From NCBI GenBank assembly GCA_964442745.1, contig CAYUAI010000120.1:1-10720 (forward strand): 10,720 bases of DNA, in the 5' to 3' direction. This document shows, piece by piece, positions 1 through 6,441 of the stretch; position 1 is the first letter of the stretch; the number at the start of each line of letters is the position of its first letter. Source of the DNA: CAYUAI01 sp964442745 (GTDB lineage: Bacteria; Pseudomonadota; Gammaproteobacteria; S012-40). Both the position numbers and the translations under genes were made by a program. The notes beneath the pieces were generated by a model, which made no database searches, was not told the origin of the DNA, and worked only from the letters and a program-made list of their open reading frames with translations.

Positions 1-15
1 ACATCCACAAAACGG

Positions 16-44
16 GGCGCCAAAATTATTGGCGCCTTTTTTTT
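16..44 (+). terminator. Rho-independent terminator of a gene off the left edge
   Basis: A perfect 6-bp stem GGCGCC (16-21) / GGCGCC (31-36) encloses a 9-base loop and is followed by eight T residues (37-44) on the plus strand. This is a textbook intrinsic terminator for a plus-strand gene that ends before the window begins. On the minus strand the hairpin is not followed by a T-tract, so it is directional. Confidence 0.85.
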
Positions 45-272
45 AGCACGGATGACCAGATATTCAATTATTGGTTTTTTATCTCTGAATTCGTGATAAA
101 TCATTGCAATATAGTGCCATTGCTCATTAATTACATCAAAAATAATATCTCTGAAATAATGTGATCCATCGAATAAAGAGCCGCCGTCGCGGAGATACCA
201 CCACAAACGATAATTTTAGGAATAGGCGCGTGATAATTTTCCGAGTTGGTGAGGACGGCCAGTTTTATTCAT

Positions 273-302
273 GGTGGATTCGCTGCGCTTAATCCACTCT
301 AC
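273..302 (-). repeat. Solitary REP palindrome (GTAG type)
   Basis: Read on the minus strand this 30-bp unit begins GTAG and continues into a palindrome with arms AGTGGATT and AATCCACC around a 10-base loop. It differs at one base from the copy at 5904-5933. A 5' GTAG followed by an imperfect hairpin is the published signature of REP sequences mobilised by REP-associated tyrosine transposases (RAYTs). No RAYT gene is present in this window. Confidence 0.7.
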
Positions 303-322
303 GAGTCTATTTTTTCCTGAAA

Positions 323-345
323 TCAGTTTATGCAACAAAAACTGA
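323..345 (-). terminator. Possible weak terminator hairpin after the DUF4336 gene
   Basis: TCAGTTT (323-329) pairs perfectly with AAACTGA (339-345) across a 9-base loop, immediately downstream of the DUF4336 stop on the minus strand. Only three T residues follow in that direction, so termination would be weak. The position is suggestive but the evidence is thin. Confidence 0.3.
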
Positions 346-347
346 CT

Positions 348-1031
348 TCAATTTTCGAGGTACTTTTTAAACGCTTCTTTGAAAATTATATTTCCATTGC
401 TCTCAACAATACGACCATGTGACACGATGATGCGATCGAAGTCCTGTAACGCTATTTTTTTTAAAGATTCGTTAAATGCGTGCTTATCTTTTATTGAGAC
501 GCGAATAGTCAAGGTCGGTCCAAATTTGTCGTAGGCACCGTAAACCTTCAAGAAAAACTTTGTCCAACCGGTGACATTTTTCCCAAAATTAAACGCAAGA
601 TCGGTAAGAATAAGCGTTTTACTTGCATGATGAATAAAAGCGTATTCCTGTAAAACAGGTAGGCCGTTTATTGGAATACAGCTAATTTCGCTGTTAAAGA
701 GTTGGGCTATTTTCTCTAGTGATGTTTCGTCAAGTTTGAGATCAGCTTGGAGTTTCTTTGCTTGAGCCGGTGCTAATACTTGAGAAGCTATGTCTTGTTC
801 TTTCCAGTCCATGACGAATAGGTTGTGCATTAAACTCGGGGCAACCAGGTATTTAATTTTTCCCTTTGTTGTTATTTCTTGGTGTGTCGTTCGATCAAAT
901 TTCGTCGGTGAATGAAGCCAGAAATTATTATCTGCCAATTGGATGCAAGTCATCCGGTTGCCAAAGTTGATACCTAATCGTTTAAAAGAAACTTCGTCTA
1001 CCCATAAAGATGAATCAAGTTGTCGTAGCAT
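348..1031 (-). CDS. DUF4336 domain protein (metallo-beta-lactamase-like fold)
   Basis: This 227-aa protein spans the usual length of DUF4336 proteins, a family distantly related to metallo-beta-lactamase-fold hydrolases with no assigned reaction. Visible family marks are NRMTCIQL (about 25-32), WLHSP (38-42), a LVAPSLMHNLFVMDW stretch (about 62-76) and the paired strands LILTDLAFNF and IIVSHG toward the C-terminus. The HxHxDH zinc motif of true metallo-beta-lactamases is absent; only single histidines occur at those places. No signal peptide is seen, so it is likely cytoplasmic. The start follows the upstream marR stop by one base (TAATATG) and has a GAGGAAA ribosome site inside the end of marR, so the two are translated from one transcript. 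Family assignment is confident; function is unknown. Confidence 0.82.
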   Translation of the reverse strand: MLRQLDSSLWVDEVSFKRLGINFGNRMTCIQLADNNFWLHSPTKFDRTTHQEITTKGKIKYLVAPSLMHNLFVMDWKEQDIASQVLAPAQAKKLQADLKLDETSLEKIAQLFNSEISCIPINGLPVLQEYAFIHHASKTLILTDLAFNFGKNVTGWTKFFLKVYGAYDKFGPTLTIRVSIKDKHAFNESLKKIALQDFDRIIVSHGRIVESNGNIIFKEAFKKYLEN

Positions 1032-1032
1032 A

Positions 1033-1488
1033 TTATGTTTCCTCTTTGTTGAGATGCCACTCGCAAATTTGGCTAACAGATTGGCGGAGTTTTTGGTAGT
1101 TTTTTTTGCCTAACAAAGATTGGTAATTGTCTTCCATGTCAGAAACAATGGTAATCGCTAGGTCAATGAGTTTTTGGCCCTTGATGGTCAAGTGTACATA
1201 TTTGGCACGAGCATCGATTTTATCAGGAATGAGTTCAACGTAGCCTTTATATTCCAAATCTTTCACCATCTTGCCGATCGCTTGTTTACTAATTTGAGCA
1301 TCTTTGGCCAGTTCCGATAAATGCATACCTTCAGGGTTTAGGTGGCGAAAAATGTTAAAATTACCCGTTGTGACATCGGTGAAACCTTTTGAATCAAGCA
1401 TTTGAGCAAGTTCGTTTTCAAACGCACGAAAGGCATCGAGTAATAATCGTGCGGTTGGAATAAAAGGCGGGTTATTTTGAGTATCCAT
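1033..1488 (-). CDS. MarR-family transcriptional regulator
   Basis: A 151-aa protein of typical MarR length. The winged helix is clear: the helix-turn-helix lies at about 56-82 (HLSELAKDAQISKQAIGKMV), followed by the wing at 89-104 with the characteristic DxR (DARAKYVHLT). The flanking N- and C-terminal helices would form the dimer interface. MarR proteins usually bind as dimers to short inverted repeats over their own promoters and are released by small phenolic or oxidising ligands. A perfect inverted repeat sits 9-25 bases upstream of the start, which fits autorepression. It is the first gene of an operon with the DUF4336 gene, which is therefore its most likely target. The ligand cannot be read from sequence. 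Confidence 0.92.
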   Translation of the reverse strand: MDTQNNPPFIPTARLLLDAFRAFENELAQMLDSKGFTDVTTGNFNIFRHLNPEGMHLSELAKDAQISKQAIGKMVKDLEYKGYVELIPDKIDARAKYVHLTIKGQKLIDLAITIVSDMEDNYQSLLGKKNYQKLRQSVSQICEWHLNKEET

Positions 1489-1496
1489 GAGATAAA

Positions 1497-1516
1497 AGTA
1501 AACTATGTTTACTATA
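1497..1516 (-). promoter_or_regulatory. Putative MarR operator overlapping the marR promoter
   Basis: AGTAAAC (1497-1503) and GTTTACT (1507-1513) form a perfect 7-bp inverted repeat with a 3-base spacer. On the minus strand the sequence TATAGT (1516-1511) resembles a -10 box and overlaps the repeat. An alternative -35 TTGACT (1522-1517) would place a poor -10 almost at the start codon. Either way a dimer bound to the repeat would block the polymerase. Operator identity is inferred from position and symmetry. Confidence 0.6.
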
Positions 1517-1571
1517 AAGTCAACCTGATTGACTAAATTGATGGCCGGCTAATTTTGCGTGGCTGAGACAT

Positions 1572-1634
1572 ATGCCTAACGAGTGATTACTCTAGAAAGC
1601 AATCAGGGATAGATTTCGAGTAAGGAATAGGCAT
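1572..1634. repeat. Nested inverted repeats between lysR and marR
   Basis: Outer arms ATGCCTA (1572-1578) and TAGGCAT (1628-1634) are perfect complements. Inside them TTACTC (1587-1592) pairs with GAGTAA (1618-1623), or alternatively TGATTAC (1584-1590) pairs with GCAATCA (1599-1605) with one wobble. No T-tract follows on either strand. It lies downstream of the lysR stop and upstream of the marR promoter, so it may be a 3'-end structure or chance. Confidence 0.3.
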
Positions 1635-1652
1635 GGAATAACTTCCCATCGA

Positions 1653-2558
1653 TTATGAGTTTGCTTTACAGAAGAAATGTTTCACCAATTGATAAAAGCG
1701 GGTGACATGAATGGGTTTTTCACCATGAAATCGATGGATCATATAAAACGGCCATTGCCGACCCTGATATTTTGCCAGCACTCTGACCAAATCACCATTA
1801 GCCAGAAGTGTCTGGATGGCAAACTCTGGCAGTAATGCTATGCCCATATCATGTAAAATCATTTTCAACGCACTGGGAAATGTATTGGTTTTTGCAAAAA
1901 AAATGACACTGACAGAAATTTTTTCAGACAGCGCCTGGTTTGCATAAATCGCTAGTGGGTTGGTTTGCCAAGAGGTGGCTATCATTCTGTGCTGAAGTAA
2001 ATCATCCGGTACGTTTAGTTGACCATGTTTCTGAACATAATTTGGACTAGCACAAAAAATCTCACTGACTGTGCCGATAGGCAGTGCTCGGTAGTGACTG
2101 TCATTGAGTTCACCGGCGTATATAGCGACATCTAAATTATCGTGAATCAGGTCTCTGACTTCGTCGGTTACCAGCAATTTTGGCTCGATTTTAGGAAATT
2201 CGATACACAACTGATGCAAGGCTGGAATGATAATATCTCTTTCACATGAATGCGACACGGTTAGGGCGAAAGTGCCGGAAGGGGTTTCTTTGGTGTTGTT
2301 GAGTTCTTCAAAAGCTAAATCCACTTGATCACGCAGCAATTCACAGCGAGTGAGTAATTTTTCTCCCGCCGCCGTCAATGACATGCCGCGGGTATGTCTG
2401 GATAGGAGTTGCTGCCCTATGTATTGTTCCAGCCGTTTGATCTGCTGGCTAATTGCCGATTTGCTCATGCCAAATTGCTGGGCGGCTAAGGTAAAGGATT
2501 GCTGATTAGCGACTTCAGCAAAAATAAGCAATGACGGAAGTATTTTTATATTGTTCAT
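1653..2558 (-). CDS. LysR-family transcriptional regulator
   Basis: A 301-aa protein of standard LysR length, starting at the ATG at 2558; a TTG four codons upstream is possible but gives an N-terminus longer than usual. The N-terminal helix-turn-helix (residues about 19-48) has the classic pattern QQSFTLAAQQFGMSKSAISQ followed by RLEQYIG and LTAAGEKLL. Residues about 90-300 form the effector-binding domain (TFALTVSHS..., DVAIYAGEL, EIFCASP, GIALLPEF). It diverges from the DUF1330 gene, the usual arrangement of a LysR regulator and its target operon. It likely controls the DUF1330/CMD/MDR genes and itself; the inducer is unknown. No obvious Shine-Dalgarno sequence precedes the start. Confidence 0.93.
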   Translation of the reverse strand: MNNIKILPSLLIFAEVANQQSFTLAAQQFGMSKSAISQQIKRLEQYIGQQLLSRHTRGMSLTAAGEKLLTRCELLRDQVDLAFEELNNTKETPSGTFALTVSHSCERDIIIPALHQLCIEFPKIEPKLLVTDEVRDLIHDNLDVAIYAGELNDSHYRALPIGTVSEIFCASPNYVQKHGQLNVPDDLLQHRMIATSWQTNPLAIYANQALSEKISVSVIFFAKTNTFPSALKMILHDMGIALLPEFAIQTLLANGDLVRVLAKYQGRQWPFYMIHRFHGEKPIHVTRFYQLVKHFFCKANS

Positions 2559-2652
2559 TTTTTTAAACAATCAGTTCATTTAATGGCTATTGTTCTATTC
2601 TTTCTGCTCTCGTAAGCTATGTCAACTTTCATTCACAAAGGAAATCAAACCA
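2559..2652. promoter_or_regulatory. Divergent lysR / DUF1330 control region
   Basis: This 94-bp space must hold both divergent promoters and any LysR binding sites. GTTCATTT occurs twice, at 2553-2560 (overlapping the lysR start) and 2574-2581, spaced 21 bp or two helical turns, with a further TGTTC at 2591-2595. TTGTT (2551-2555) and AACAA (2566-2570) also form a dyad. I could not identify a convincing -35/-10 pair or a canonical T-N11-A box, so the call rests on position. Confidence 0.45.
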
Positions 2653-2931
2653 ATGACGGCATTAATCATTGTTGACCTAACCCCTACGGATAAAGACAAA
2701 CTCAGTGCCTACAGCGCGATGGCCACCGAGACGTTGGTGCCATTCGGTGGTGAGTTTTTAGCCAAAGGGGCGATCGAAGTGCTACATGGCGAATCCGCCT
2801 TTCAAACCAAGGTGGTGATTCAGTTTCCTGATCGAGACAGTGCCATGAATTGGTATCGCTCAGAAGCTTACCAACGAATCATCTCAACACGAGATCAGGG
2901 TATGGAAAGTCAATTTCACCTAGTGGGTTAA
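2653..2931 (+). CDS. DUF1330 domain protein
   Basis: A 92-aa protein matching the full length of DUF1330, a small alpha/beta (dimeric ferredoxin-like) family without an agreed reaction. Marks are PFGGEFLAKG (about 29-38), a central beta strand KVVIQFPDRDSAMNWY (about 52-67) and SEAYQRIISTRD, which corresponds to the family's WYxSxxYxxxxxxR signature. The ATG at 2653 is chosen because AAAGGAAA (2637-2644) lies at proper spacing and the protein then begins directly at the first beta strand; an upstream in-frame ATG at 2590 would add 21 residues unlike the family. It is the first gene of the LysR-linked plus-strand operon. Confidence 0.88.
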   Translation: MTALIIVDLTPTDKDKLSAYSAMATETLVPFGGEFLAKGAIEVLHGESAFQTKVVIQFPDRDSAMNWYRSEAYQRIISTRDQGMESQFHLVG

Positions 2932-2957
2932 ACGCAATAAAAAAGGAGAACAAGTCC

Positions 2958-3160
2958 ATGTCATCGCATTGTCTATTTCAGGATTTAACGCCGATTGAGC
3001 TGTCATCGGCTGATCAGGCGCAAGCGCCCATATTGGATAAGGCGAAAAACATTTAATGGCAATTATCTTGGCGATATCGGTAAAGATACTGAGTAATTAC
3101 AGTAATCATTTATTTGATAGCGACATTGATGAAGTATTTGCCGCGTATAAAGTCAATTGA
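2958..3160 (+). pseudogene. Internally deleted CMD/AhpD-like peroxidase-related gene
   Basis: Two short frames look like the two ends of one gene. The first (2958-3056, 32 aa, strong AAGGAGAA ribosome site at 2943-2950) reads LSSADQAQAPILDKAKNI, like the N-terminus of CMD peroxidase-related proteins ('...AP..s..iL..ak...G..PN'). The second (3056-3160, 34 aa) reads AISVKILSNYSNHLFDSDID, like their C-terminus ('..va.KtlSNY.NH...tplD..f'). The central part, roughly 100 residues or more and carrying the CxxC redox motif, is missing, and the two pieces are out of frame. They join at TAATG, where stop and start overlap. Family assignment from such short pieces is my recognition, not a search result. 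The original enzyme would have fitted with the DUF1330 and MDR neighbours. Confidence 0.6.
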
Positions 3161-3223
3161 TTGTTTTGTTCGGAACTTGTGATCCATAAGTTCTCTTGTG
3201 GCGACTCTATTAAGGAAAAAAAT

Positions 3224-4225
3224 ATGAATGCTTCGATAGCAAAAGTGGTGCGTTTTCACGAAACGGGAGATGCCTCGGTATTAAAAATTGAAGCGCTACC
3301 CGTAGCCAAACCTGGCGAGCATGAGCTACGCATTAAGGTCGAAGCCATCGGTCTGAATCGTGCTGAGGTTATGTTTAGGAATGGCGCTTATCTTGAAACA
3401 CCACAGCTTCCCTCGCGACTGGGTTATGAGGCCGCCGGGGTGGTGGATGCCATTGGCAAGCATGTCACCGATTTTAAAATAGGTGATCGAGTCAACACCA
3501 TCCCCGCTTTCTCCATGGGGCAGTATGGCGTTTATGCTGAATATGCAGTGGTGCCGGCTCATGCGGTGGCTAAACTCCCTGAATCTTTAACGATGCAGCA
3601 GGGTGCATCAATTTGGATGCAATATCTGACCGCCTATGGTGCCCTAATTGGCATCGCTCAGCTCAAGCCAGGGCAGCGAATATTAATTACCGCCGCCAGC
3701 AGTAGTGTGGGTGTGGCGGCGATCCAGATGGCGAAGCGCCTGGGTGCGATTGTGATTGCCACAACCCGAGGACCAAGTAAAAAACCGTTTTTGCTCGATC
3801 AAGGCGCTGACCATGTTATCCAAACAGACGCAGAAGATTTAGTGGCTCGAATGGCAGAGATTACCCAGGATACCGGCGCTGAGCTTATTTTTGATCCGAT
3901 CGGTGGTCCGCTATTGAGTCAACTGGCGGAAGTGAGCTCCAAAGGAGGGCGAATTATTGAATATGGTGCATTGGATAGTGAGCCAACACCTTATCCATTG
4001 TTTAGCGCTTTGGCAAAAGCTTTAACGATTCGTGGATATACGCTTTTTGAAATGACCCACGACAAAGATCGACTGGAAAATGCAAAAGCATTTCTTTGGC
4101 CACTGTTTGACGCTGGCAAGTTAACGCCAGCCATCGATAAAGTATTTAGTTTCAACCAAATCCAACAGGCGCATGAGTATATGGAATCTAACCAGCAAAT
4201 GGGAAAAATCGTAGTCACGATATAA
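3224..4225 (+). CDS. Zinc-independent MDR oxidoreductase, quinone-reductase-like
   Basis: A 333-aa medium-chain dehydrogenase/reductase. The N-terminal GroES-like domain (about 1-125) shows VEAIGLNRAEVMFRNG and LGYEAAGVV (66-74); the Rossmann domain carries TAASSSVGVAAIQMAKRLGA (156-175), the NADP-binding loop ATTRG (179-183) and the typical FDPIGG (223-228). The position of the catalytic zinc cysteine in alcohol dehydrogenases is replaced by Asn-Arg (45-46) and no structural-zinc cysteine lobe exists, so it should reduce quinones or other electrophilic double bonds with NADPH rather than oxidise alcohols. The ATG at 3224 is preferred over a TTG at 3161 because AAGGAA (3212-3217) precedes it and family members begin here. 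It ends the LysR-linked operon and is followed by a bidirectional terminator. Confidence 0.92.
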   Translation: MNASIAKVVRFHETGDASVLKIEALPVAKPGEHELRIKVEAIGLNRAEVMFRNGAYLETPQLPSRLGYEAAGVVDAIGKHVTDFKIGDRVNTIPAFSMGQYGVYAEYAVVPAHAVAKLPESLTMQQGASIWMQYLTAYGALIGIAQLKPGQRILITAASSSVGVAAIQMAKRLGAIVIATTRGPSKKPFLLDQGADHVIQTDAEDLVARMAEITQDTGAELIFDPIGGPLLSQLAEVSSKGGRIIEYGALDSEPTPYPLFSALAKALTIRGYTLFEMTHDKDRLENAKAFLWPLFDAGKLTPAIDKVFSFNQIQQAHEYMESNQQMGKIVVTI

Positions 4226-4339
4226 GCTTATTATTCAAAATTTCAATCGAAGAGAATTCACTGTCTAATTCAATCGACACACCAAGGTGTTGACTGGTTG
4301 CCTCATACATTTCTTAGTGAGGAATTTACCTTGTCTGCC

Positions 4340-4361
4340 TTCCCACGCGGGAGCGTGGGAA
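4340..4361. repeat. Perfect hairpin TTCCCACGC / GCGTGGGAA
   Basis: TTCCCACGC (4340-4348) and GCGTGGGAA (4353-4361) are perfect 9-bp complements around the loop GGGA. Hairpins with this 'TTCCCACGC...GCGTGGGAA' core are scattered between genes in many gammaproteobacterial genomes; that is recollection. Only one copy is in this window. It sits between the MDR gene and the terminator at 4371. Confidence 0.6.
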
Positions 4362-4370
4362 CAAGAAATG

Positions 4371-4401
4371 AAAAAACGGCGTCTAAAGACGCCGTTTTTT
4401 T
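4371..4401. terminator. Bidirectional rho-independent terminator
   Basis: AAAAAACGGCGTC (4371-4383) and GACGCCGTTTTTT (4388-4400) form a perfect 13-bp stem with a TAAA loop. The A-run on one side and the T-run on the other give a U-tract in both directions. It lies between the convergent MDR gene (plus, ending 4225) and the secreted-protein gene (minus, ending 4463) and can terminate both. Confidence 0.92.
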
Positions 4402-4462
4402 AGTGGCTAAATCATGTGACTTACTCCTCGTGAAAAAAATATTTATTCTCTATCACTACTCG

Positions 4463-5482
4463 CTATTGACCTTCGATGACAAAGGCCACCGGGACTAGGC
4501 AATCACCATTGGAAACATATCTGACCTTGCCGATATTGGTTTGATTCAGTTTGACGTAACGGGTGTGGGTATCACTCAGTTGGGGTAATGGCCAGCCATC
4601 ACTGCCATCCCAGTCACTGTTAGAAACGGGGGGACCGGCGATTTGTATATCGTTGAAGAAGCTTAACTCATTGGCGGCGGAATTATTATGTCCAGAGCCG
4701 CGTTGTCCATCGGCGCCAGCCATGGAGAACAGCGCCGGTCCAGCCCCCATGGTGGGATGGAGTAGACTTAAATTGAGTGTGCCTGAAAATTCCGTATTGC
4801 TTAAATCATCATACAGCGCCACCTGATTACCTTGGGTCGCTTTATTTTCAAAGATAACGACTAACCAAGCACCTTCCAACCGAATATCTTTTGCCTCGAA
4901 AGATGACCAGGGGTTTTGTCCGGTGGTGGACGTTGTTTGATTAAATTGAGGGACGACGTGATAGTCTTCATTGGGGCGAGTCAGTGGTACATAGGGTGTG
5001 ACATTGGCTCGATAGGTATGGTTGCCTGTTTCCCCCCAGCATGGATCTTCATTGTCGGCGACTTTTTTTCCATTAACGCGATTACCGTTAATTAAAATAC
5101 TGGCATATTCATGGCCGATTTCAAGATTATCGGAAAAATTCCAATACAGAAAGGCTTTTTTTACCTGGCTTGGTAATGGCACACCTCGCAGATGAATGGT
5201 GCCACTGGTTCGATTTCTCAAGGCAACGCCATTGATGGTGTGACCGGAATTTTCAAAGTTAGCAACGGATTTGATGAGTTCATGCCTCGTGATAATTGTA
5301 AGGTCATCAATGGGTATTTTTAAAGGAGGCAGTGGAGCTAACCGGTGCTTTGGGTTAGCTAACTCGAACTCCAAGTTGGAGCTTGGGCTGGCGATACCTC
5401 CGCTGCCCTTGGCTGCAAAGCTATGCCCTGCAGATAGCAGTAAGAATACGCCAATTAATATAGCTGTATGTCGATAATGCAT
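4463..5482 (-). CDS. Secreted protein, DUF3344-like
   Basis: A 339-aa exported protein. Starting at the ATG at 5482 gives a clean Sec signal peptide: a short basic start (MHYRHT), a hydrophobic core (AILIGVFLLLSAG) and an SFA-A cleavage site near residues 23-24. AAGGAG (5498-5493) precedes this start; the open frame reaches 5563 but would bury the signal peptide. The mature part is beta-rich with KKAFLYWNFSD, ILINGNRVNG, YRANVTPYV, GAWLVVIFEN and ALYDDL, a pattern resembling DUF3344 surface proteins; I hold that name loosely. Two cysteines, in EDPCWGE and NGDCLVP, could form a disulfide. The protein ends without a membrane anchor or sorting signal. It stands alone, with no gene on the same strand nearby, so context gives no function. 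Confidence 0.72.
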   Translation of the reverse strand: MHYRHTAILIGVFLLLSAGHSFAAKGSGGIASPSSNLEFELANPKHRLAPLPPLKIPIDDLTIITRHELIKSVANFENSGHTINGVALRNRTSGTIHLRGVPLPSQVKKAFLYWNFSDNLEIGHEYASILINGNRVNGKKVADNEDPCWGETGNHTYRANVTPYVPLTRPNEDYHVVPQFNQTTSTTGQNPWSSFEAKDIRLEGAWLVVIFENKATQGNQVALYDDLSNTEFSGTLNLSLLHPTMGAGPALFSMAGADGQRGSGHNNSAANELSFFNDIQIAGPPVSNSDWDGSDGWPLPQLSDTHTRYVKLNQTNIGKVRYVSNGDCLVPVAFVIEGQ

Positions 5483-5492
5483 GAGATGATAA

Positions 5493-5498
5493 CTCCTT
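5493..5498 (-). promoter_or_regulatory. Ribosome binding site that fixes the secreted-protein start
   Basis: On the minus strand AAGGAG lies 10 bases before the ATG at 5482. It supports this start over the longer open frame to 5563, and the resulting N-terminus is a good signal peptide. Confidence 0.75.
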
Positions 5499-5856
5499 GA
5501 ATTTAACCTTCGCCTGATCGAGTGGATGCGATAAATCAAACGAAATTTTTTAGCAAGTAACAAATAGTGTATGGCACCGTTACGCCTGTTTCTGTTGTCA
5601 TTTGCTTACCGTGAAAACGACGCATTCATCCAGAATTTGTCGTTAATACAAAGTTACCTCATATCGACCTTGCTAGGATGTAAAGTAATACAACCTTATA
5701 CTGTGAATTTATTACTGTACCTGTTGCAAATTATGGTTAGGAATCTATGTTCCCAGGATAGAGCGAGGGAGCGAGAAGATGGCTTCTTAGAAATGGGCTA
5801 AGCGGGAATGGATGAGCGACACAACTCGTGCTTTATGCATCGAGTGAGAATGGGCG

Positions 5857-5933
5857 GTAGGGTGGATTAACCGCAGCGAATGCACCTATTTTTGCTCTGT
5901 TCCGGTGGATTCGCTGCGCTTAATCCACCCTAC
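5857..5933. repeat. Inverted REP pair (REPIN/BIME-like)
   Basis: REP 1 (5857-5886, plus orientation) begins GTAG then GGTGGATT, loop, AATGCACC. REP 2 (5904-5933, minus orientation) ends AATCCACC CTAC. The two 30-bp units are inverted complements with two mismatches and are separated by 17 bases, so the whole 77 bp can fold into one long hairpin. The GTAG tetranucleotide at both outer ends and the head-on pairing match the REPIN architecture attributed to RAYT transposases. The third copy in the window (273-302) is a singlet. Confidence 0.75.
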
Positions 5934-6317
5934 TTATCATTGCGCTGTACCCTTCTTAGTCAGGGCATCGTTCTAACCCCTCTTGACTTTTCCAAAAATT
6001 AGAAATTTCAATGGGTTGTGAGAAATATTTCCTGGTCATTTTTCGAGCGAAAAAAGTTAGCTTTTTTTTGCTATATTTTCCGCCGAATTTCGCTTGATTA
6101 GCACTCAATTTCAGCTCGTTTTTTCATCAAGATAGTCAGTCTCGGATATCATCCTTATGAGACTTAAAAACAACTATAAATAATTTGAGAAATAATCACA
6201 AGTTCCTTGGAGAAGGAAGGATATATCGCCCATTCTGATTCCTGCGCTGCTAGCTGTCTTTGTGATTAATATTGCTATTTTGCTGTAAGATACGTCTCGA
6301 CAAATCAATCCCTGAAG

Positions 6318-6343
6318 ATATATTCATTTATAAATCAATATAT
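6318..6343. promoter_or_regulatory. 26-bp AT-rich palindrome upstream of the DUF5666 promoter
   Basis: ATATATTCATTTA (6318-6330) and TAAATCAATATAT (6331-6343) are inverted complements with a single mismatched pair and no spacer. The site centres about 80 bp upstream of the -35 box of the DUF5666 operon, where an activator or repressor could bind. Low sequence complexity makes chance symmetry easier, so the regulatory call is tentative. Confidence 0.4.
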
Positions 6344-6409
6344 TGCAAGTTTTATTCAGTATGAATTAAAAAATAATGTGACTAATTTCATGTTTTTCTG
6401 AAAAATTCA

Positions 6410-6441
6410 TTGTTAAGACAGGTTTCTGGGATTATAATCCC
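6410..6441 (+). promoter_or_regulatory. Sigma-70 promoter with palindromic -10 region
   Basis: TTGTTA (6410-6415) and a perfect TATAAT (6433-6438) are separated by exactly 17 bp. The -10 box is embedded in the perfect 14-bp palindrome GGGATTATAATCCC (6428-6441), which could be an operator. Transcription would begin near 6445, about 35 bases before the lipoprotein start, with an AAAGGAAG ribosome site at 6466-6473. Confidence 0.75.

Larger units (their letters stand above)
45..347. other. Gene-poor intergenic stretch with an unexplained minus-strand open frame
   Basis: No gene with a start codon and ribosome site was found here. On the minus strand one frame stays open from about 215 to the left edge and reads like a protein rich in aromatic residues (for example RLWWYLRDGGSLFDGSHYF and INEQWHYIAMIYHEFRD), but a TAA lies directly upstream at 216-218 and there is no good start. 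It may be a gene remnant or chance. The right part carries a single REP palindrome (273-302) and a weak 7-bp hairpin (323-345) just downstream of the DUF4336 stop. Confidence 0.4.

Noticed and set aside
3161..3223. TTG start extending the MDR protein by 21 residues
   Set aside because: The ATG at 3224 has AAGGAA at good spacing and matches the usual N-terminus; the extension is unlike the family.
4298..4498. 66-codon plus-strand frame after the MDR gene
   Set aside because: It runs through a REP-like hairpin and the bidirectional terminator and then into the end of the convergent gene, which is typical of a chance frame.
5571..5801. 76-codon plus-strand frame starting MAPLRLFLLSF
   Set aside because: No ribosome site before the ATG, no recognisable family, and the 3' end is low-complexity basic/acidic sequence. 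It lies in a repeat-bearing intergenic region.
6050..6067. AAAAAAG-TTAG-CTTTTTT hairpin as a terminator
   Set aside because: The stem is almost all A:T, no gene ends nearby on either strand, and such symmetry is easy by chance in AT-rich DNA.
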